A DNA stretch of 64,000 nt, from contig JABAQJ010000017.1 in assembly GCA_019186945.1 (NCBI GenBank), positions 92,165 to 156,164 on the forward strand, written 5' to 3'. The notes beneath the pieces were generated by a model. That model saw nothing but the letters and a program-made list of their open reading frames with translations. It had not been told where the DNA came from and searched no databases. This document shows positions 1-10,100 of this stretch, one piece after another (position 1 is the stretch's first letter; the number at the start of each line of letters is the position of its first letter). The translations under genes were made by a program, and so were the position numbers. The stretch comes from Gemmatimonadaceae bacterium (GTDB taxonomy: Bacteria; Gemmatimonadota; Gemmatimonadetes; Gemmatimonadales; Gemmatimonadaceae).

Positions 1-1473
1 ACAAACACCCTTGAGTGCGCCCGTCAGATCGACCGTCTTCGCGGTCGCGACGTGGTAGGCGTTCCAGCGATCGTTCTGGAACCAGAGAATATACCGGCCT
101 CCAGGCGAGAGCGTGGCGTTGAACTCGACCTTGCTCGCAACCTTGCTCGTGCGGCCCGCGGTCGGGTCAGTTACATAGACATCGCTGCCACCTTCGCCCC
201 ACATCGCCTCGACCATGTATGGAACCGGGGTGACCTGGAGTGCCACGCGCCCATCGTCGCTCACCTGGGCTGTCGGCATGGAGTCGTTCGCCAGACGCAC
301 GACCTTGCGCGACTTCACGTCGAACCATGCTGCGAACGTTCGATCACGATCGCGCGCCGCCTCGAGCCGCTGCTGAGGTTGCAAGCGGTCGTCTTTCCAA
401 TTCCACAGATCAAACACAGCCTTGTCAGCCAATGAATCGGCCGGAATCGAATCGCGTGGCGTGGGTGCGATACCGAACACGAGAGCGCTACCATCGCGAA
501 CGAACTCCAGGCGTCCCTTGTCTGAGGCGTTGAGGCCATCGATCTGGCCGGGCGCGACAATGGCTATGGCGTTCGGTTCCTTCGTCGCCGCGTAGAACGC
601 CGTGAATCGCGGCTTCTCGGTCCGAAACTCGTCGCGATTGGACAGGAATGCCACCGCAGTCCCGTTCCGATCGATCGTCACCTGCCTATAGTCCCCTTCC
701 CCGCTCATCACCGTCGCAACAGCGCCACCGGGCAACGATCGGAGGTAGACGCCATCCGATCCCGGAGTTCGCGATGTGACCGCATAGGCAAGGAACCTGG
801 CGGAGTCGTCGAAAACGTAGCTGACGACATCCGGGACGCGGACCTCGCTGCCGTCGGACTGATCGCGAATCACCAGTACCGAGCCGTAGTCGCGCCGCTT
901 CCGGTTCGGGGTCCCCTCCCCCTGCGTTCCGCCTGCGCTGTCGCGCGGCGCCTCGTCGGCTTCGAGCAGGTAGGCCAGGTATCGCCCAGACTCGCGCGGC
1001 TGCCGGAACGAGCGAACCCGAGGGATGGCGATCGCCCGTCCAGTCGCCAGCTCCATCACCGTCAGCGACGCTTTCGGTTGCTGCGAAGCCGGCTTCCGGT
1101 CGCGCCGTGCCTGGTCGAACTCCGCCTTTGGGGCGTAACCGAGGAACGCCAGGAACTTCGAGTCCGCGCTGAACTGGGCCGGGGCGGCGACGAACGGAGA
1201 GTCCACCGTCACGGACATGATGGGTCTGCCGGTCCAGCCGCGCGCCACACGATACTCTGTGCTGCCTTCCGTCGCGCGCACGATCACTTCGCCGTCTCCG
1301 ACCACCGGAGAGAGAGTGTAGGCAGCCCAGCGGCCGTCAGGAGATAGCGACGAACCAGAGATCGTGCGCCAGGAATCGTAAGTGTCCTGCGTCAGAACTC
1401 GCTTTCCGGATTGAGCATCGAGCGGCAGAGCGGCGAGTGCGAGCGCGAGAAACAGCCAGGCAGCGAAGCGCAT
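1..1473 (-). CDS. S9-family peptidase, N-terminal part (runs off the window)
   Basis: Reading the minus strand from the ATG at 1473 gives an open frame with no stop down to base 1, so only about 491 N-terminal residues are present. The protein starts with a signal peptide (MRFAAWLFLALALAALPLDAQ), so it is probably exported to the periplasm. What follows is beta-propeller-like sequence with repeated SPDGRW-type and FSADSKFLAFL-type strands, as in the N-terminal propeller of prolyl oligopeptidases. The order of motifs (SWRTISGSSLSPDGRWAAY, then GDGEVIVRAT) closely matches the full-length S9 peptidase at 40691-43630, so the two are probably paralogues. The catalytic Ser-Asp-His hydrolase domain would lie beyond the left edge. 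It diverges from the MBL-rhodanese gene. No clear Shine-Dalgarno sequence is seen. Confident about the reading frame, fairly confident about the family. Confidence 0.8.
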   Translation of the reverse strand, partial: MRFAAWLFLALALAALPLDAQSGKRVLTQDTYDSWRTISGSSLSPDGRWAAYTLSPVVGDGEVIVRATEGSTEYRVARGWTGRPIMSVTVDSPFVAAPAQFSADSKFLAFLGYAPKAEFDQARRDRKPASQQPKASLTVMELATGRAIAIPRVRSFRQPRESGRYLAYLLEADEAPRDSAGGTQGEGTPNRKRRDYGSVLVIRDQSDGSEVRVPDVVSYVFDDSARFLAYAVTSRTPGSDGVYLRSLPGGAVATVMSGEGDYRQVTIDRNGTAVAFLSNRDEFRTEKPRFTAFYAATKEPNAIAIVAPGQIDGLNASDKGRLEFVRDGSALVFGIAPTPRDSIPADSLADKAVFDLWNWKDDRLQPQQRLEAARDRDRTFAAWFDVKSRKVVRLANDSMPTAQVSDDGRVALQVTPVPYMVEAMWGEGGSDVYVTDPTAGRTSKVASKVEFNATLSPGGRYILWFQNDRWNAYHVATAKTVDLTGALKGVC

Positions 1474-1602
1474 AGTCGACGCGGAGAGAGGGTACGGGAG
1501 ATGAAGATGCAAGGGCTGGTATGGGCTCCAGCGATCGGTCAGCTTTCGGGGCCTCGAGGTCCGCTACGCAGGTCACGTGCCCCCCGTTGGAGTTTCCGTC
1601 CC

Positions 1603-3060
1603 TTGCTGATCAGGCGATTCTATCACGACGGCCTCGCACAAGCGAGCTATCTGGTCGGGTGCCAGCGCACCGGCGAGGCGCTCGTCATCGATCCGAACCG
1701 CGACATCGACGGGTACCTTGCGGCTGCAACCAAGCATGGTCTTCGCGTCAGCCACGTCACGGAGACTCACATTCACGCCGACTACCTGTCTGGCAGCCGC
1801 GAACTGGCAGCGCACGCGGGCGCACGGCTCCTTCTGTCCGCCGAAGGAGGCAGTGACTGGCAGTACGGGTACGCCGCGCAGGCTGGCGCAATGCTCCTCC
1901 GCGACGGTGACGCGTTCGACGTTGGCTCGGTGCATTTCGATGTCGTCCATACGCCGGGCCATACGCCGGAGCACCTCACCTTCGTCGTCACGGACACGGC
2001 CACGGCCTCCCACCCAATCGGCGCATTCACGGGGGACTTCCTGTTCGTCGGGGACGTGGGGCGACCGGATCTGCTCGAGCGAGCCGCGGCTATCGCCGGC
2101 ACGATGCGTAGCAGTGCCGCCCAGCTGTTCGGATCGTTGCAGCGTTTCGCCAAGCGCTATCCCGACCATCTGCAGATCTGGCCGGGGCATGGCGCCGGCT
2201 CTGCCTGCGGCAAGGCGTTAGGTGCGGTCCCGCAGAGTACGCTCGGGTACGAAAAACTCGTGAACTGGGCGTTCGCCGGTCACGATGAGGCGACATTTAT
2301 CGAGAGCGTGCTCGAGGGACAGCCGGATCCGCCCGTATACTTCGCAACCATGAAGCGGTTGAACCGCGATGGACCGCCATCGCTGGGTGCGGCTCCTCGA
2401 CTGTCCCGCCAGCCGGCGGCGACACTGGACTCCGTGCTGGCACAGGGCGGCGTCGTGGTCGACGTCCGGCCGCACGCCGAGTATTCCGCCGGTAACGTTC
2501 CAGGGACGCTCAACATCCCCCTGGCCAGATCCTTCGTGACCTGGGCCGGCTGGTTGCTTCCGTTCGATGTCGATATCTACCTCCTGGCTCGCGACTACAG
2601 CGATGAGCGCATCCGTGCCGCCTGTGCAGAGTTGTCGATGATCGGACTGGATCGAGTAGCTGGCTGGTTCGGTGCAGACGCGATGTCGGACTGGGAACGG
2701 CAACACGGCGGGTTGGACACGGTACCCCAGGTCACCACGATGGAGCTGGCGGAAAGGATGGCCACGGACGCCTTGCCACCCCGGGTGCTCGATGTCCGAG
2801 CGGACGACGAGCGATCGGGGGGGCACATCCCCGGCGCACTGCACATCCCGTTAGGCAGACTGCGCGAACGTCTGCCCTCGCTCGGACTCACCGGTAGCGA
2901 GTCGGTCGTCGTTCAGTGCCAGGGAGGAAGCAGGTCTGTCATCGCCGCCAGCCTGCTGCGTGGCCGTGGCATCCCGGCGGCGAACCTCCACGGCGGAATG
3001 ACCGAATGGGTGCGCGAGGGGCATCGGGTCGTGCAGGACGAAGCGATCACGACGGGATAG
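1603..3060 (+). CDS. MBL-fold persulfide dioxygenase-like protein with two rhodanese domains
   Basis: About 485 residues. The N-terminal metallo-beta-lactamase domain carries the metal motif H56-I-H58-A-D60 and later HTPGHTPEH (H116, H120), GDVGRPDL and WPGHG, the pattern of persulfide dioxygenases (ETHE1/CstB type), which oxidise glutathione or other low-molecular-weight persulfides to sulfite. Two rhodanese domains follow. The first (about residues 275-370) lacks an active-site Cys (ARDYSDER near 330); the second has the loop C439-QGGSR, a usable persulfide-carrying Cys. I chose the TTG at 1603 because GGAG lies 10 nt upstream and the product then begins LLIRRFYHDGLAQ, where this family normally starts; the frame is open upstream to 1411 but has no family-like sequence. 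A DUF502 gene follows after 9 nt, probably in the same operon. Expected cytosolic sulfide/persulfide detoxification. Confidence 0.88.
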   Translation: MLIRRFYHDGLAQASYLVGCQRTGEALVIDPNRDIDGYLAAATKHGLRVSHVTETHIHADYLSGSRELAAHAGARLLLSAEGGSDWQYGYAAQAGAMLLRDGDAFDVGSVHFDVVHTPGHTPEHLTFVVTDTATASHPIGAFTGDFLFVGDVGRPDLLERAAAIAGTMRSSAAQLFGSLQRFAKRYPDHLQIWPGHGAGSACGKALGAVPQSTLGYEKLVNWAFAGHDEATFIESVLEGQPDPPVYFATMKRLNRDGPPSLGAAPRLSRQPAATLDSVLAQGGVVVDVRPHAEYSAGNVPGTLNIPLARSFVTWAGWLLPFDVDIYLLARDYSDERIRAACAELSMIGLDRVAGWFGADAMSDWERQHGGLDTVPQVTTMELAERMATDALPPRVLDVRADDERSGGHIPGALHIPLGRLRERLPSLGLTGSESVVVQCQGGSRSVIAASLLRGRGIPAANLHGGMTEWVREGHRVVQDEAITTG

Positions 3061-3069
3061 CGGAAACCA

Positions 3070-3684
3070 ATGAGACGACTGCTCGGGTACTTCCTCAGAG
3101 GACTCGTCTTCCTGGCCCCGGTGGCTGTGACGGTCTACGTGTGCGTGGTGGCGTTCACGACCATCGACGGCTGGCTCGGCATCGCTATTCCCGGTGTGGG
3201 CTTTCTGGCGACTATCGGACTGATCACGCTATTCGGATTCCTCACCTCCAACCTGCTGACCCGCGGCGTCCTGACGTTGCTGGATCGCTCGCTCGAGCGA
3301 CTTCCGTTCGTGCGGTTGCTGTATACGGCCACCAAGGATCTCGTCGGCGCCGTCGTCGGCGACAAGCGCAAGTTCGACAAGCCGGTTCTCGTGCAGATGC
3401 ACGAGAACGACACCGGACTCACGCTTGGGTTCATGACGCACGAATCGGCCGAGCGACTGGGGCTGGAAGGCTACGTATCCGTGTATCTGCCGTTCTCGTA
3501 CAGCGTAGCCGGCCGCGTCTATCTCTTTCCATCGCACGTAGTATTCCCGGTGGACGCCAGTAGCGCGGACGTCATGGCATTCATCGTGGCCGGCGGCGTA
3601 CCGGCGATTCCGGAGGTCGGTTCGCCGCCGAGCCTTCCGCCGGGATTTCCGGTGCGCGCAGCTAGTCGCGCAAGCGACGAATAG
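3070..3684 (+). CDS. DUF502 family membrane protein
   Basis: 204 residues matching the DUF502 pattern: two N-terminal membrane segments (about 8-30 and 38-62, the second containing GVGFLATIGLITLFGF), then the typical block with LPFVRLLYTATKDL, a soluble domain with FDKPVLVQM and GFMTHES, and the terminal YLPFSYSVAGRVYLFP region. DUF502 proteins are small inner-membrane proteins of unknown function, widespread in bacteria and plants. The gene follows the MBL-rhodanese stop by 9 nt on the same strand, so co-transcription is likely. The C-terminal tail beyond about 185 is low-complexity (PSLPPGFPVRAASRASDE). The family call is solid; no activity can be stated. Confidence 0.85.
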   Translation: MRRLLGYFLRGLVFLAPVAVTVYVCVVAFTTIDGWLGIAIPGVGFLATIGLITLFGFLTSNLLTRGVLTLLDRSLERLPFVRLLYTATKDLVGAVVGDKRKFDKPVLVQMHENDTGLTLGFMTHESAERLGLEGYVSVYLPFSYSVAGRVYLFPSHVVFPVDASSADVMAFIVAGGVPAIPEVGSPPSLPPGFPVRAASRASDE

Positions 3685-4047
3685 TCGCTCCTCGTGAACG
3701 ATACCGCGTCGTCAGTGCCAGCAAACGATGCAGCAGTGGCAGCGCTATCCTCGGCAATGCCCGCCGTCCCTTCGTTGCAGGTGGCGAGTTGACGGCGCTC
3801 CCTTGCGTCGGCCGGCTGGGCCACCGTGCCCACGGGCGGAGTCGGCAGCCGCTCGGCGAGTCGCCGGAGAGTTGACGAAGATTCAGGGATGCAGTGCGCG
3901 CCGTGTCGGTGCGAGGCAGATTGGTGCCACGCGATGGCAATCCTTAGGCCGATGCACGCATCAGGTAGCGCAACGTATCGAAGCACCGCAATTTCCAGAC
4001 GCGCCTTCAGGCGCCGAGGATCCCGTACGCTTCCCCATCGTTCTGTC
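3685..4047 (+). other. non-coding gap upstream of the amidohydrolase
   Basis: 363 bases between two same-strand genes. Open frames here have arginine-rich, non-family-like translations and no ribosome binding site, so I call no gene. One tight perfect palindrome (GCGCCT, 2-nt spacer, AGGCGC) lies at 4001-4014, about 35 bases before the next ATG; the loop is too short for a good hairpin. Promoters for the downstream operon probably lie here, but no clear -35/-10 pair stands out. Confidence 0.5.
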
Positions 4048-5379
4048 ATGCGCCGTTTCGTTCTGACGTCGTTGCTCGGACTTACCGCAATCGTTCCGGC
4101 GTCGGCGCAGAGTGCCTCCCCGGCCGCCTCATCACCAATCCTTCTGCGGCCCGCCAGGGTATTCGATGGCGTGAGCGACGGGTCGCGCGAGGGACTGGTG
4201 GTCCTGATAGACGGCGACCGCATCAAGGCGATCGGCTCCGCCACGGATATTACCGTGGGGAAGGACGCGAGGATCATCGACCTTCCTGGACTCACCCTGC
4301 TGCCCGGCCTGATCGACGCCCATTCCCATGTCCTGCTGCACCCGTATAACGAGGCCAGCTGGGACGATCAGGTTCTCCACGAACCGTTAGGCATGCGCGT
4401 CGCGCGTGCCACGGTGCATTTGCGCCAAACGCTGTTGGCGGGTTTCACCACACTGCGAGACCTGGGCACCGAAGGCGCCGGCTACGCCGACGTTGGGCTC
4501 AAGCGGGCTGTGGAGGCGGGCGTCATCCCGGGCCCAAGACTGCTCGTCACGACCCGGGCGATCGTGGGAAAGGGAAGCTATGGACCGAAGGGTTTCGTTC
4601 CGGAGATGGACATCATCCAGGGAGCCGAAGAGGCTGGCAACGCCGATGAGCTCGTGAAGGTCGTGCGCGATCAGATCAGCCGCGGGGCCGACTGGATCAA
4701 GGTGTACGCTGATTACCGTTGGGGGCCAAACGGAGAGACTCGTCCGGCATTCACGCAAGAGGAGTTGCGCCGGGCGGTAGAAGTCGCCGAAAGCAGCGGT
4801 CGTCACGTTGTGGTGCATGCGAGCAGCCCTGAAGCGATCCGACGCGCCGTCGAAGCTGGAGTGGTGAACGTCGAGCACGGCGATGGCGCGACCGCCGAAA
4901 CGTTCGCGCTGATGGCAAGCAGGGGTGTAGTGTTCGGACCGACGCTGGCAGCGGGAGATGCAGTGACGCGCTATCGCGGATGGCGGCGCGGCGCCGAGAG
5001 CGATCCGCCGCGGATCGCCGAGAAGCGTGCCAGCTTCAAGCTTGCGCTCGCGTCCGGCGTCTCGTTCCTCAACTCGAGCGACGTGGGCGTGTTCACGCAC
5101 GGCGAGAACTACCGCGAACTTGAGTTGCTCGTGGACTATGGAATGACGCCGCTCCAGGCTGTGCGGACAGCCACCTCCGGGACTGCACGCGGTCTGCATC
5201 TGCAGGAGTCGTTAGGTGCGGTGAAGCCTGGCCTGCTTGCGGACCTGATCGCCGTCGATGGTGATCCGACCAGCGACATTACCGCCACGCAACGTGTACG
5301 TTTCGTCATGAAGGGCGGGACCGTGTTCCGTGTGCCTGCCGATGGCGCCAACCCCCGAACGCCCGACCACCCTCGTTGA
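4048..5379 (+). CDS. secreted amidohydrolase (imidazolonepropionase/prolidase-like)
   Basis: 443 residues with signal peptide MRRFVLTSLLGLTAIVPASAQ. Amidohydrolase hallmarks are in order: a composite beta-sandwich N-terminus (PARVFDGVSDG, VVLIDGDRIKAIG), metal motif H92-S-H94 in GLIDAHSHV, the carboxylatable Lys region DWIKVYADY, His in HVVVHASS and NVEHGD, and a late Asp in FLNSSDVGVF followed by the closing LGAVKPGLLADLIAVDGDP. This matches the Xaa-Pro dipeptidase-like branch of the superfamily, periplasmic enzymes hydrolysing small amides or dipeptides; the substrate cannot be read. The ATG at 4048 is chosen because it opens the signal peptide; the open frame to 3826 is not family-like. 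Its stop is 13 nt from the start of the propeller lipoprotein, so they form an operon with the TlpA gene. Confidence 0.9.
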   Translation: MRRFVLTSLLGLTAIVPASAQSASPAASSPILLRPARVFDGVSDGSREGLVVLIDGDRIKAIGSATDITVGKDARIIDLPGLTLLPGLIDAHSHVLLHPYNEASWDDQVLHEPLGMRVARATVHLRQTLLAGFTTLRDLGTEGAGYADVGLKRAVEAGVIPGPRLLVTTRAIVGKGSYGPKGFVPEMDIIQGAEEAGNADELVKVVRDQISRGADWIKVYADYRWGPNGETRPAFTQEELRRAVEVAESSGRHVVVHASSPEAIRRAVEAGVVNVEHGDGATAETFALMASRGVVFGPTLAAGDAVTRYRGWRRGAESDPPRIAEKRASFKLALASGVSFLNSSDVGVFTHGENYRELELLVDYGMTPLQAVRTATSGTARGLHLQESLGAVKPGLLADLIAVDGDPTSDITATQRVRFVMKGGTVFRVPADGANPRTPDHPR

Positions 5380-5392
5380 TGCGCTTGTCGCC

Positions 5393-6613
5393 ATGAACCG
5401 ACTTGGTTGCGCACGCCGCGCACTCTTCCATCTCGCCGCCTCGGCGACCATCGCCGCATGCGGAGTCGGCGCGCCGCAGGAGATCGGCGCGTTCGCGCCA
5501 ATCGACTCGCCCGCCGCCGCCAACAGCGGCGAGAGCCATCTCGTTGCATCGAGCGACGGCACGCTGCACATGACGTGGCTCGAACGGCTGCCGGATTCGA
5601 CGGTTGCCCTGCGGTACGCCCGTCGAGTGGGCGATGCCTGGGACGCGCCCCGAACCGTCACCACGCGGAGCGACCTGTTCGTGAACTGGGCGGACTTCCC
5701 TTCGGTCGCGGTCACGTCCGCGGGCCGGCTGTACGTGCACTGGCTGCAACGCAGCTCGGCGAGCAAGTACTCGTACGATGTCATGCTGTCGCAATCCGCG
5801 GACGAGGGCAGAACCTGGAGCGCTCCCCTCCGATTGCATGGCGACAGTTCCACCGCCGAACATGGATTCGTGTCGATGCTCCCGATGGCGGACTCGATCC
5901 TTGCCTTCTGGCTCGACGGGAACCAGACGCATCCTGGCGGGGGAGCCATGCAGGTGCATGCACGATCGATCTCGGGACTCGGGGCGCCTGGTACCGAGAG
6001 CGTTGTGGACACGCGGACGTGCGACTGCTGCCAGACCGCGGCGGCGATGAGTGGACGAGGACCGGTGGTCGTGTATCGTGATCGCAGCGAGCAGGAAATC
6101 CGGGACATCGTTATCGCGCGCTGGGTCGACGGCGGCTGGAGCGAACCGATACGAGTTCATGACGACGACTGGCACATCGAAGCCTGCCCGGTGAACGGGC
6201 CGGCGGTCGTTGCGGCTGGAGACACCGTCGTCGTGGCGTGGTTTACCGGGGCGCGCGACACGGCCAAGGTGCAGGTCGCCTGGTCGTCAGACGGCGGCGC
6301 CACGTTCGGGAGTCCGACTCGTGTGGACGCGGGCAATCCGGCGGGCCGGGTGGCCATGACGAGCGACGGGCGTGGCGCCGTGGTGGTCGCCTGGCTCGAG
6401 CGGCTGTCAGGCGACAATGCCGAAGTGCGAGCGCGGCTGGTTGCTCCCGGCGCTGATCCCGGTGACCCGGTCGTGATCGCGAGATCGACGCACGCCCGGG
6501 CCAGCGGTTTCCCGAGGCTGGCGCGTATAGGCGAGCGCTTGTTCGCTTCCTGGACGGCTCCCGGCGACTCGGCGCGCATTCGGCTGGCGGTCGCTCCCAT
6601 CGGGACACGCTAG
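5393..6613 (+). CDS. sialidase-like (BNR) propeller lipoprotein with Cys-Asp-Cys-Cys motif
   Basis: 406 residues. The N-terminus is a lipoprotein signal ending I20-A-A-C23. The body is a six-bladed sialidase-type propeller with BNR/Asp-box motifs (SQSADEGRTWSAP, WSSDGGATFGSP). It lacks an obvious arginine triad, so sialidase activity is not supported. A conserved-looking pair of Cys segments stands out: TRTCDCCQTA (C210, C212, C213) and HIEACPVNG (C265), which could bind a metal or form disulfides. The gene sits between the amidohydrolase (13 nt upstream) and a TlpA thioredoxin (7 nt downstream); a TlpA partner fits a protein with redox-active or disulfide cysteines outside the cytoplasm. The ATG at 5393 follows the previous stop and opens the lipobox. 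Fold confident, role unknown. Confidence 0.8.
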   Translation: MNRLGCARRALFHLAASATIAACGVGAPQEIGAFAPIDSPAAANSGESHLVASSDGTLHMTWLERLPDSTVALRYARRVGDAWDAPRTVTTRSDLFVNWADFPSVAVTSAGRLYVHWLQRSSASKYSYDVMLSQSADEGRTWSAPLRLHGDSSTAEHGFVSMLPMADSILAFWLDGNQTHPGGGAMQVHARSISGLGAPGTESVVDTRTCDCCQTAAAMSGRGPVVVYRDRSEQEIRDIVIARWVDGGWSEPIRVHDDDWHIEACPVNGPAVVAAGDTVVVAWFTGARDTAKVQVAWSSDGGATFGSPTRVDAGNPAGRVAMTSDGRGAVVVAWLERLSGDNAEVRARLVAPGADPGDPVVIARSTHARASGFPRLARIGERLFASWTAPGDSARIRLAVAPIGTR

Positions 6614-6620
6614 GACCACG

Positions 6621-7148
6621 ATGCGCTCGCTATGGATTGCTTTGCGACTGACCGTCATGGCGCTGGCCGTCGCATGCGGCGAGCAGGTGCCGGCAGTAGT
6701 GGAGGTTGGCCAGTCGGCCCCGGTGTACTCGGCGGAAACGCTGGACGGACGCACGATCTCGACAATGTCGCTTTCGGGACGCGTCGTACTGCTCAACGTG
6801 TGGGCGACCTGGTGCGCTCCCTGTCGGGAAGAAATCCCCTATCTGCAGCGGCTTCATCAGACGCGCGAGAAGGACGGGCTGTCCATCGTCGGTGTGAGCG
6901 TCGACGCCGCCGGAGAGGATGCCAGGATCTCGGCGTTCGTGAAGGAGTTCGCGATGACCTACCCGGTCTGGCGCGATCCCAACGAGCGGATTCTCACGCA
7001 ATTCATGGCGATCGGCGTGCCGGCGTCGTACCTCATCGATCGTCGCGGCGTGCTCGTGTGGAAGCACGTCGGTATCGTCCGTGAGACGAACACCGAGTTT
7101 ACGGACGCCCTGGAGCAGGCGTTAGGCGATACCACGGGTTCGGACTGA
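6621..7148 (+). CDS. TlpA-family thioredoxin lipoprotein
   Basis: 175 residues. Lipoprotein signal ends A16-V-A-C19, so it is membrane-tethered on the periplasmic side. The AlkC-TSA/redoxin fold shows WATWCAPCREE with active-site C65-A-P-C68, followed by the cis-Pro region GVPASYLIDRRG and the strand VWKHVG. Such TlpA/ResA-like proteins reduce disulfides in cytochrome c or metalloprotein maturation. AGGA lies 6 nt before the ATG and the gene begins 7 nt after the Cys-rich propeller, so this is the last gene of a three-gene operon; the propeller is its most likely client. The stop codon is only one base from the convergent adhesin stop at 7150. Confidence 0.92.
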   Translation: MRSLWIALRLTVMALAVACGEQVPAVVEVGQSAPVYSAETLDGRTISTMSLSGRVVLLNVWATWCAPCREEIPYLQRLHQTREKDGLSIVGVSVDAAGEDARISAFVKEFAMTYPVWRDPNERILTQFMAIGVPASYLIDRRGVLVWKHVGIVRETNTEFTDALEQALGDTTGSD

Positions 7149-7149
7149 T

Positions 7150-10100
7150 TCAGGGCGCTGGTTTGAGCGGCACGGCCACCAGCGCCCACGGGCGGGCCGC
7201 AGAAGCGGTCCAGCTCATGGTCATCGTCGTTGCCCCGGCCTTGCTGGAGCCACTGGCAACCACATTATCGACTCCGAGAAGCGACCCCGACTGCCCGACC
7301 CAGTGACGCGTCTGGCCAGTTCCTGCCGTAACTGTCTCGGCGCTGTTCTGCTTGGCGGCAACGTCGATCACCACCTGACCCGCGCCGCTGGATACCGTCA
7401 GCGACGCCGCCGTACTGGCCGACTGTGCCTTGGTGACCGCTGTGCCTAACGGTGTAGTCTGATGTACGCCGGTGAACGAGACCGCGCCACCCGCCATGGC
7501 TCCCGACTTTCCGCCCGCGAGCGCGACAGCGATTGTTCGCGTCCCGGTCGGCGGATTGACGAGGTACCACAGCTCCGCCCGAACGTTCTTGCCCTGCGTG
7601 ACCGCTCCCACGCGCGTCATGGGGGCGGTTCCCCACTTCACCGAGGCCACCGTCTGGGTATTGTTGGCTCTAATGCCCACGGAAACGATGAGGATGCGAT
7701 TGGTGCCAGTCGTACCTATCGTGTGACTCCAGGACAACGTCCTCAGGGAGAACAGCCCGGTGCTGGAGCTGGATGACCGATCGACGGCGATTGCCTGACC
7801 TTGGACGAATCCGAAGTCTACTCCCGCATCGACGCCAGAATGAGTCGCCAGCGTCACAGAGGTCGGGCTGCCGTTGCTGTCCTTGAGCGGATCGCCGCCC
7901 TGCCCGGACAGCGTCGGACTGTACCCGCTTGGGGTGACCACTGTGACGGTGTAGCTGCCGGCGAACAGCCCCGCAAACGCGTAGCTGCCGTTGGCCGCGG
8001 TGATGGTGCTGGCGTTACCGGCGCCAGAGAGCGTAACCGTGACGCCCGCCAGTCCTGGTTCGCCCGCGTCCTGAATGCCGTTTGCGTTGAGATCGTTCCA
8101 CACGAAATCGCCGATCGAGCCCGTCCCTCTGACGAAGCCGACGTCCACGGACACGTCCATCGTGGACGACGTTGCCAGTGTGACGGAGGCCGGAGAGCCG
8201 TTGCTGTCCCGGGCCGGATCCGCACCCTGCGCCGTCGGACTCAAGATGTACCCGTTGGGGGTGGCGACCGTCACGGAATAGGTACCCCCAGCCAGCGACG
8301 TGAACGAGTACGCGCCCGTGGCGTCGGTAGTAGCAACCTGGGTGCCACCAGGACCGTTCAGCGTCACGGTTGCACCCGCGATCCCGGCCTCGCCGGGATC
8401 CTGGATGCCATTGCCGTCCGCGTCATCCCAGACCAGGTCGCCGATCTGCCCCGTGGCAATCGCCGCAAATCCGAAGTCGATCCCGTCGGCCGCGCTGTTG
8501 TTCGCTGCGAGTGTTACTGCAGCCGGACTCCCGTCGCTGTCCTTCGACGGATCGCTCCCCTGATTCGACGGACTCGCCTGGTAGCCTGCTGGCGTCGATA
8601 CCGAAATCGTGTAGGAGCCGGCGAAGAGTCCATCGAACGAATAGCTGCCGTCGGACGCCGTCGTCGTGCTGCCGCTGGCCGCGCCTGTGAGCAGAACGAC
8701 CACCCCTGCCAAGCCTGGCTCGCCTTGATCCTGGAGGCCGTTTCCATTGGCATCGTCCCACACGAAGTCGCCGATCGAACCGATTCCCTTCGTAAAGCCG
8801 AAATCGACTGACAGGTCGCTCGTCGACGGAGTGGCCAACACGATCGTGGCGGGATTGCCGTTGCTATCCTTGAGCGAATCGCCGCCCTGCGCCGTAGGCG
8901 ATGGGACATACCCGTTAGGCGTCGCGACCGCGATCGAGTAGCTGCCTGCATCCAACCCGCTGAACACGTAGTGTCCGGCCACGTCCGTCGTGGTGGACAG
9001 TGGCCCGCCGGGGCCCGTCAGGTTCACTGCTACGCCAGCGATTCCAGGCTCGGCAACGTCCTGCACGCCGTTGCCGTTCGCGTCGTACCATACCACATCG
9101 CCGATCTCACCAATCCGATTCAGCACGAAACCGGCATCGATGCTCAAATCCGCACTCGCGTTGGTCGCCAGCACAACGCTCGCTGGGCTCCCGTTGCTGT
9201 CCCTGAGTGGATCGCCGCCTTGGCCGAGGAGAGTTGGATTGTACCCGACTGGCGTGCTGACCGATATCGTGTACGCGCCAGCGAACAGCCCTCCGAAAAC
9301 ATAGTGTCCGGTCGAGTCTGTCGTGGTCACCGCCGTCGCGGCCCCGCTGAGTGCAACGCTCACGCCCGCCATTCCCGGTTCGCCCGGATCCTGCACGCCG
9401 TCCCCGTTCAGATCATTCCAGATGAAGTTTCCGAGCGCTCCCGCTCCCATGGTGAAACCGAAGTCGACGGAACCGTCGATCGTCGCGCTGGTGGACATGG
9501 TCACGGAAGCCGGGCTCCCATTGCTGTCCTTGGCTGGATCCGAACCTTGCGACGATGGCGTGGTGACGAACCCGTTCGGTGTCGCCGCATCGATCGTATA
9601 GGTGCCGGCGGCAAGGCCCGAGAAGCTGTAGTGACCAGTGCCATCGGTGGTGGTGGTGCGTGGACCGCCGGGTCCGTTAAGCGATATCGTCACGCCCGCG
9701 ATCCCAGGTTCAGCCACGTCCTGAACGCCATTCGCATCGACGTCGTACCAGACGAAGTCTCCGATCTCCGCCAACGCGGGCTGTCTGAACCCGAAGTCGA
9801 CACTGAGGTCCGTGGCCGCATTCGTCGCCAGCGAAACCGCCGCCGGATTGACGTTGCTGTCCTTGAGCGGATCGCTTCCCTGGTTCGCCGGTGTCGGAAC
9901 ATAGCCGCCAGGCGCAACCACGGTCACGGTGTAGGTTCCTGCGAACAGATTCCCGAACACGTAGTGTCCAGTCGCATCCGTCACCGTGCTCGCCGACGCG
10001 TCACCCGACAGCGACACCGTAACGCCGGCGAGTCCGGGTTCGCCCACATCCTGCACGCCATTGCCATCGAGGTCGTCCCACACCGCGTCTCCGATGGCAC

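Noticed and set aside
3826..4047. Extended N-terminus of the amidohydrolase.
   Set aside because: The extension is Arg/Ser-rich and would bury the signal peptide; the ATG at 4048 is the natural start.
5393..6613. True sialidase.
   Set aside because: Propeller blades are present but no arginine triad, Asp acid or Tyr-Glu pair could be identified; kept as a propeller of unknown role.
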